From: Casp-actino8 sp964513215
Lineage (GTDB): Bacteria; Actinomycetota; Acidimicrobiia; Acidimicrobiales; Ilumatobacteraceae
Direction of reading: 5' to 3'
DNA length: 7,416 nucleotides
NCBI GenBank assembly: GCA_964513215.1
Contig: CAZELU010000074.1
Location: forward strand, 1-7,416
This document shows positions 4,820 through 7,416 of the stretch, one piece after another. The position numbers were made by a program, and so were the translations under genes. Numbering within the stretch: the first letter of the stretch is position 1; every line of letters starts with the position of its first letter. The notes beneath the pieces are model-generated. The model was not told the origin of the DNA, did not search any database, and saw nothing but the letters and a program-made list of their open reading frames with translations.

Positions 4820-7200
4820 GACACGTCCCCGGTCGCAGAAGGCCCAGGAACTGGCGCAGAGGCCGCGACACTCGAGTTCTCGCGCAGGCGCTGCCGGCGA
4901 TGACGCTCGGCCACACGCACGAGGTTGACCACACCCAGTGCAGCCACCGCCAACACAGTGATCTCACCCATGGTGTCGAAGCCGCGGAAGTCGACGAGGA
5001 TCACGTTGACCAAGTTGGCTCCACCAGCTTCGCTGATCGAGCGGGGGGCGTAGTCCTCGGCCACCGATGGCGCGGTTCGTGCACCATGTACCGCGAGCAC
5101 GAACAACGGAACGAGAATGCCGACCATCACCGACACCGCGATTCGTACCGTCTTCGGCGCCCAACTCGAGGCCGGAGCGAACGACCGCGGCATCGACCGC
5201 ATGGCCAGAAGGAAGATCACGATGGTGAGCGTCTCCACCAACACTTGGGTGAGTGCCAGATCGGGCGCGCCGCGCATCAGGAACAAGACCGCGGCGCCAT
5301 AACCCACACCGCCGAGGAAGACGGCGGCCGTGAACCGGACCGACACCACCGCAACGCCGATCGACACGACGATCGTGAGGACAGTCACGGCGACGGTGAG
5401 CGGTGAATCGGACACGAAACCTTCGAACGCGGGCAAGCCGTCCACGGCCAGAGCCGCGACGGCCACGGCTCCAACAGTCAGAGAGGTGACGGCCACGTAC
5501 ATGGGCAACGAACCTGGCTGAGTGACGCGCGTGAGACGTTTCGCGAGACCGAGTGTCGCGTCGTACACGGCATCGAAACCCCGCTCACCACGCGAGCGCT
5601 GCTTTCCGCGCGCCGACGGAACCGACAGAGGACAACGCCAACCGATGATCGCCCCCACCACGATGACGATCGCTGAGATGATGAGAGCGTCGTTCACACC
5701 AGGCCACAGAACCAACTTGCTCTTGGCCGAACTCTCGAGCGACGTTGACGGCGCGACGAGCCACTTTCCCACTCGCGTCGCAATCAGACCGAAGAGAAGC
5801 GATACAACTGCAGGAACGAGAACCGGCGCGCCGAGCAGAACGCGAGAGAGCGCCGAACTCTCGTGATGTTCGTGGTGACTCGCTTCGACGTCGCGATCAC
5901 CTCGATCGGGGCCACCGAGCAAGGCATGCAAGAACCGAACGCTGTAGGCGACCGACAACACCGACCCGAGCACTACTCCGACGAGCGCGATCGTGCCGGC
6001 GGCACCGACTTCGGCATCGAGGAGCGCAACCAACGCCTTCTCCTTGGTGACGAAGCCGAACAGCGGAATCATTCCGGCCATCGAGAGCGTGGAGGCACCG
6101 AGAGCCGCTACCACGAGAGGAGTTCGACCTCGGGCGGCACCGATCTTGGTGACGTCGCGCGTGCCGAGTTCGTGATCGATCACACCGACACCGAGGAATA
6201 GTGCGACCTTGAACACCGCATGGGCCAGGAGATGGGCCACCCCTGCATACAACGCCGTGGACCAACCCAATCCGACCAACACCGTCAAGAGTCCGAGCTG
6301 CGACACCGTGCTGTGAGCGAGCAACAACTTTGCGTCGGTTTGACGAAGGGCGCGCCAGCCACCGATCAACATCGTGGCAACACCCGCCAGAACGACCCAC
6401 CAGCGCCACAAGTCCGACTGCCCGAACACTGGTGACATGCGAGCCAGCAAGACGATGCCGGCTTTCACCATCGTGGCCGAGTGCAGGTACGCGCTCACCG
6501 GAGTTGGTGCCGCCATCGCCCCGGGTAACCAGAAGTGGAAGGGGAACTGAGCCGACTTCGTGAAGGCGCCCAGCAGGATCAGCACGATGGCCGCATCGAT
6601 GACGGCTCCCGTGGGTTGCAACTTCACGAGGTCAGCGAAGGCCGTGGTGCCGAGTTCCACCTGCAGAATCCCGACCGCGCCCAGTAAGCACAGTCCGCCG
6701 GCACCCGTGGTGAGCAGCGCACGCACCGCCGACTGACGAGCCGATTCCGATTTGTCGTTGAGTCCGATGAGGAGGAACGAGCAGATCGACGTGAGCTCCC
6801 AGAAGACGAACATCGTGAACAGATCGGCCGCGAGGACGAGTCCGGTCATCGACCCGGCGAAGGCCATGAACAAACCGACGAACCGCGCATAGGTGGAGTC
6901 GTGTTCGAAATACGCCAAGGAGTAGAGCAGCACCCCGAAGCCGAGTACCAGGACGATGAGAGCCATGAGTACCGCGAAGCCGTCGAGTTCGAACACGAGA
7001 TCGAAACCGAGCGTGGACAACCAACCCACGGTCTCGGTCAGCGCGTTTCTCGTACCGATTCCGCGTGAGGCCACCACAGCAGTCGAGCCCGCCAGCACGG
7101 CGAGACCGACCAGCGCTCCAATCGCTGGACGACGGCGCAGTCCGAGCAGGAGCAGAGCTCCGGCTGCGAACTGAGCGACAACTGCGGGGAACAGAACCAT
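4816..7200 (-). CDS. mrpA: Mrp antiporter subunit A (NuoL-like plus C-terminal MrpA domains)
   Basis: This is the largest Mrp subunit, 794 residues from the ATG at 7200, with roughly twenty hydrophobic segments. The N-terminal two thirds is NuoL-like. It has FWELTS with Glu135, FTKSAQFPFHFWLPGAM with Lys215, PTPVSAYLHSATMVKAG with His240 and Lys246, HLLAHAVFKVALF with His327 and Lys331, and GFVTKEKA with Lys386. The C-terminal third carries the MrpA-specific NuoJ-like and MrpB-like parts, including APDLALTQVLVET (645-657) and NVILVDFRGFDTMGEITVL (732-750). A His/Glu-rich loop (SHHEHHE, 441-447) is unusual. An in-frame ATG at 7257 would add 19 residues (MFLRWVGGHR...). I prefer 7200 because the family N-terminus (short hydrophobic start with an early Pro) begins there and neither ATG has a clear ribosome site. 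The gene opens the operon and overlaps mrpB by 4 bases. Confidence 0.94.
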   Translation of the reverse strand: MVLFPAVVAQFAAGALLLLGLRRRPAIGALVGLAVLAGSTAVVASRGIGTRNALTETVGWLSTLGFDLVFELDGFAVLMALIVLVLGFGVLLYSLAYFEHDSTYARFVGLFMAFAGSMTGLVLAADLFTMFVFWELTSICSFLLIGLNDKSESARQSAVRALLTTGAGGLCLLGAVGILQVELGTTAFADLVKLQPTGAVIDAAIVLILLGAFTKSAQFPFHFWLPGAMAAPTPVSAYLHSATMVKAGIVLLARMSPVFGQSDLWRWWVVLAGVATMLIGGWRALRQTDAKLLLAHSTVSQLGLLTVLVGLGWSTALYAGVAHLLAHAVFKVALFLGVGVIDHELGTRDVTKIGAARGRTPLVVAALGASTLSMAGMIPLFGFVTKEKALVALLDAEVGAAGTIALVGVVLGSVLSVAYSVRFLHALLGGPDRGDRDVEASHHEHHESSALSRVLLGAPVLVPAVVSLLFGLIATRVGKWLVAPSTSLESSAKSKLVLWPGVNDALIISAIVIVVGAIIGWRCPLSVPSARGKQRSRGERGFDAVYDATLGLAKRLTRVTQPGSLPMYVAVTSLTVGAVAVAALAVDGLPAFEGFVSDSPLTVAVTVLTIVVSIGVAVVSVRFTAAVFLGGVGYGAAVLFLMRGAPDLALTQVLVETLTIVIFLLAMRSMPRSFAPASSWAPKTVRIAVSVMVGILVPLFVLAVHGARTAPSVAEDYAPRSISEAGGANLVNVILVDFRGFDTMGEITVLAVAALGVVNLVRVAERHRRQRLRENSSVAASAPVPGPSATGDVS

Positions 7201-7210
7201 TGTCACGGGA

Positions 7211-7219
7211 AAAATACCA
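7211..7219 (-). promoter_or_regulatory. Candidate extended -10 promoter giving a near-leaderless mrpA mRNA
   Basis: The minus strand reads TGGTATTTT, an extended -10 motif (TGn plus TATTTT, four of six matches to TATAAT). It is the only such A/T-rich hexamer in the leader, and no good -35 is visible. A start 7 to 8 bases downstream (about 7204-7203) would leave only 3-4 bases before the ATG at 7200. That would explain the lack of a ribosome binding site. Leaderless mRNAs are common in actinobacteria. The role is inferred. Confidence 0.35.
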
Positions 7220-7251
7220 GCAACCCCTCGATGACCTCCGACCCACCTGAG

Positions 7252-7306
7252 GAACATCAGACGAAGACAACACTGTCGATTTCGATCGCGAAACTTCGAA
7301 CATCAG
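7252..7306. repeat. Pair of direct repeats GAACATCAG upstream of mrpA
   Basis: GAACATCAG occurs at 7252-7260 and again at 7298-7306 in the same orientation, 46 bp apart. On the minus strand each reads CTGATGTTC. The copy nearer the gene contains the alternative in-frame ATG at 7257, so that ATG may be part of a DNA site and not a start codon. A chance match of 9 bases in a 216-base region is unlikely but not excluded. Confidence 0.35.
7280..7293. repeat. Inverted repeat TTTCG-ATCG-CGAAA upstream of mrpA
   Basis: This is a perfect 5-bp inverted repeat around four bases. It lies between the two GAACATCAG copies and about 65 bases upstream of the candidate -10 element. It may be a regulator binding site. 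The arms are short, so the support is weak. Confidence 0.25.
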
Positions 7307-7309
7307 CGA

Positions 7310-7325
7310 CATTCGCGAGCATTCG
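7310..7325. repeat. Tandem CATTCG repeats spaced 10 bp, upstream of mrpA
   Basis: CATTCG occurs at 7310-7315 and 7320-7325, exactly one helical turn apart (CGAATG twice on the minus strand). This phasing is what a regulator binding one face of DNA would need. It lies just beyond the GAACATCAG copy at 7298-7306. The motif is short. Confidence 0.25.
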
Positions 7326-7416
7326 TCGGTAGCCTCTCCTCGTTGCGCCATTTCGGGCGTCGCACCGCTGGCCACGTCCCTCTGGGTCGCTGTCTGCACA
7401 GCGGACTTCACAGAGA

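Larger units (their letters stand above)
7201..7416 (-). other. Noncoding leader region upstream of mrpA
   Basis: This 216-base stretch up to the window edge shows no convincing gene on either strand. The minus-strand frame from 7257 is in phase with mrpA but does not resemble the MrpA N-terminus. The long minus-strand frame beginning near 7411 is an out-of-phase shadow of mrpA. I see no riboswitch fold or tRNA. The stretch holds the repeats and the candidate extended -10 element listed separately. A hairpin-like GTCTGC-ACA-GCGGAC (7392-7406, one wobble pair) is also present near the edge. The gene on the other side of this region lies outside the window. Confidence 0.5.

Noticed and set aside
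3957..4928. Plus-strand open frame of 323 codons opposite mrpC and mrpB
   Set aside because: Low-complexity composition rich in Arg, Ser, Thr and Pro, no recognisable domain, and it lies entirely over well supported antiporter genes.
2485..7200. Possible respiratory complex I or membrane-bound hydrogenase cluster, because MrpA, MrpD and MrpC resemble NuoL, NuoM/N and NuoK
   Set aside because: No NuoB, C, D, H, I or hydrogenase subunits are present. The E, F and G genes and the MrpA C-terminal domains are specific to Mrp antiporters.
7258..7416. Riboswitch upstream of mrpA
   Set aside because: I could not recognise the conserved core of any known class (including Na+ or c-di-AMP types) or a compact multi-stem fold. 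Only short isolated repeats are present.

Overview
The window carries a complete seven-gene Mrp (Mnh/Pha-type) cation/proton antiporter operon on the minus strand, followed in the same transcription unit by a CaCA-family (YrbG-like) calcium/sodium:proton antiporter. High G+C (about 60% by eye), strong third-position G/C preference, GTG starts, dense gene packing and a possible leaderless first gene suggest a high-GC actinobacterium. An Acidimicrobiia-like organism is possible, but that is only an impression. Nothing here marks the region as a mobile or foreign island.

Reading in the direction of transcription (right to left): 7201-7416 is a noncoding leader with short repeats and one plausible extended -10 element. 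Then come mrpA (7200-4816), mrpB (4819-4355), mrpC (4358-3963), mrpD (3966-2485), mrpE (2488-2009), mrpF (2012-1743) and mrpG (1746-1453). Every one of the six junctions inside mrpABCDEFG is a 4-base overlap (ATGA or GTGA), so the seven subunits are probably made by coupled translation. After a 9-base gap comes the CaCA exchanger (1443-343). A 206-base spacer (137-342) with inverted repeats and a weak promoter candidate separates it from the 5' end of another minus-strand gene (136 to beyond base 1). That gene encodes an exported protein, and only its signal peptide and a few mature residues are visible.

Separate mrpA and mrpB genes in the order A-B-C-D-E-F-G match the 'group 1' Mrp layout. 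In the known family all seven subunits form one membrane complex that exchanges cytoplasmic Na+ (in some cases K+, Li+ or Ca2+) for external H+, using the proton motive force for sodium and pH homeostasis. The downstream CaCA protein has both ion-binding alpha repeats intact. It may use the Na+ or H+ gradient to export Ca2+, so the operon reads as a combined monovalent/divalent cation homeostasis unit.

I did not find a clearly undescribed system. The points most worth a second look are the Mrp-CaCA linkage, the mrpA start and promoter arrangement, the hairpin ahead of the exported-protein gene, and a few subunit oddities.
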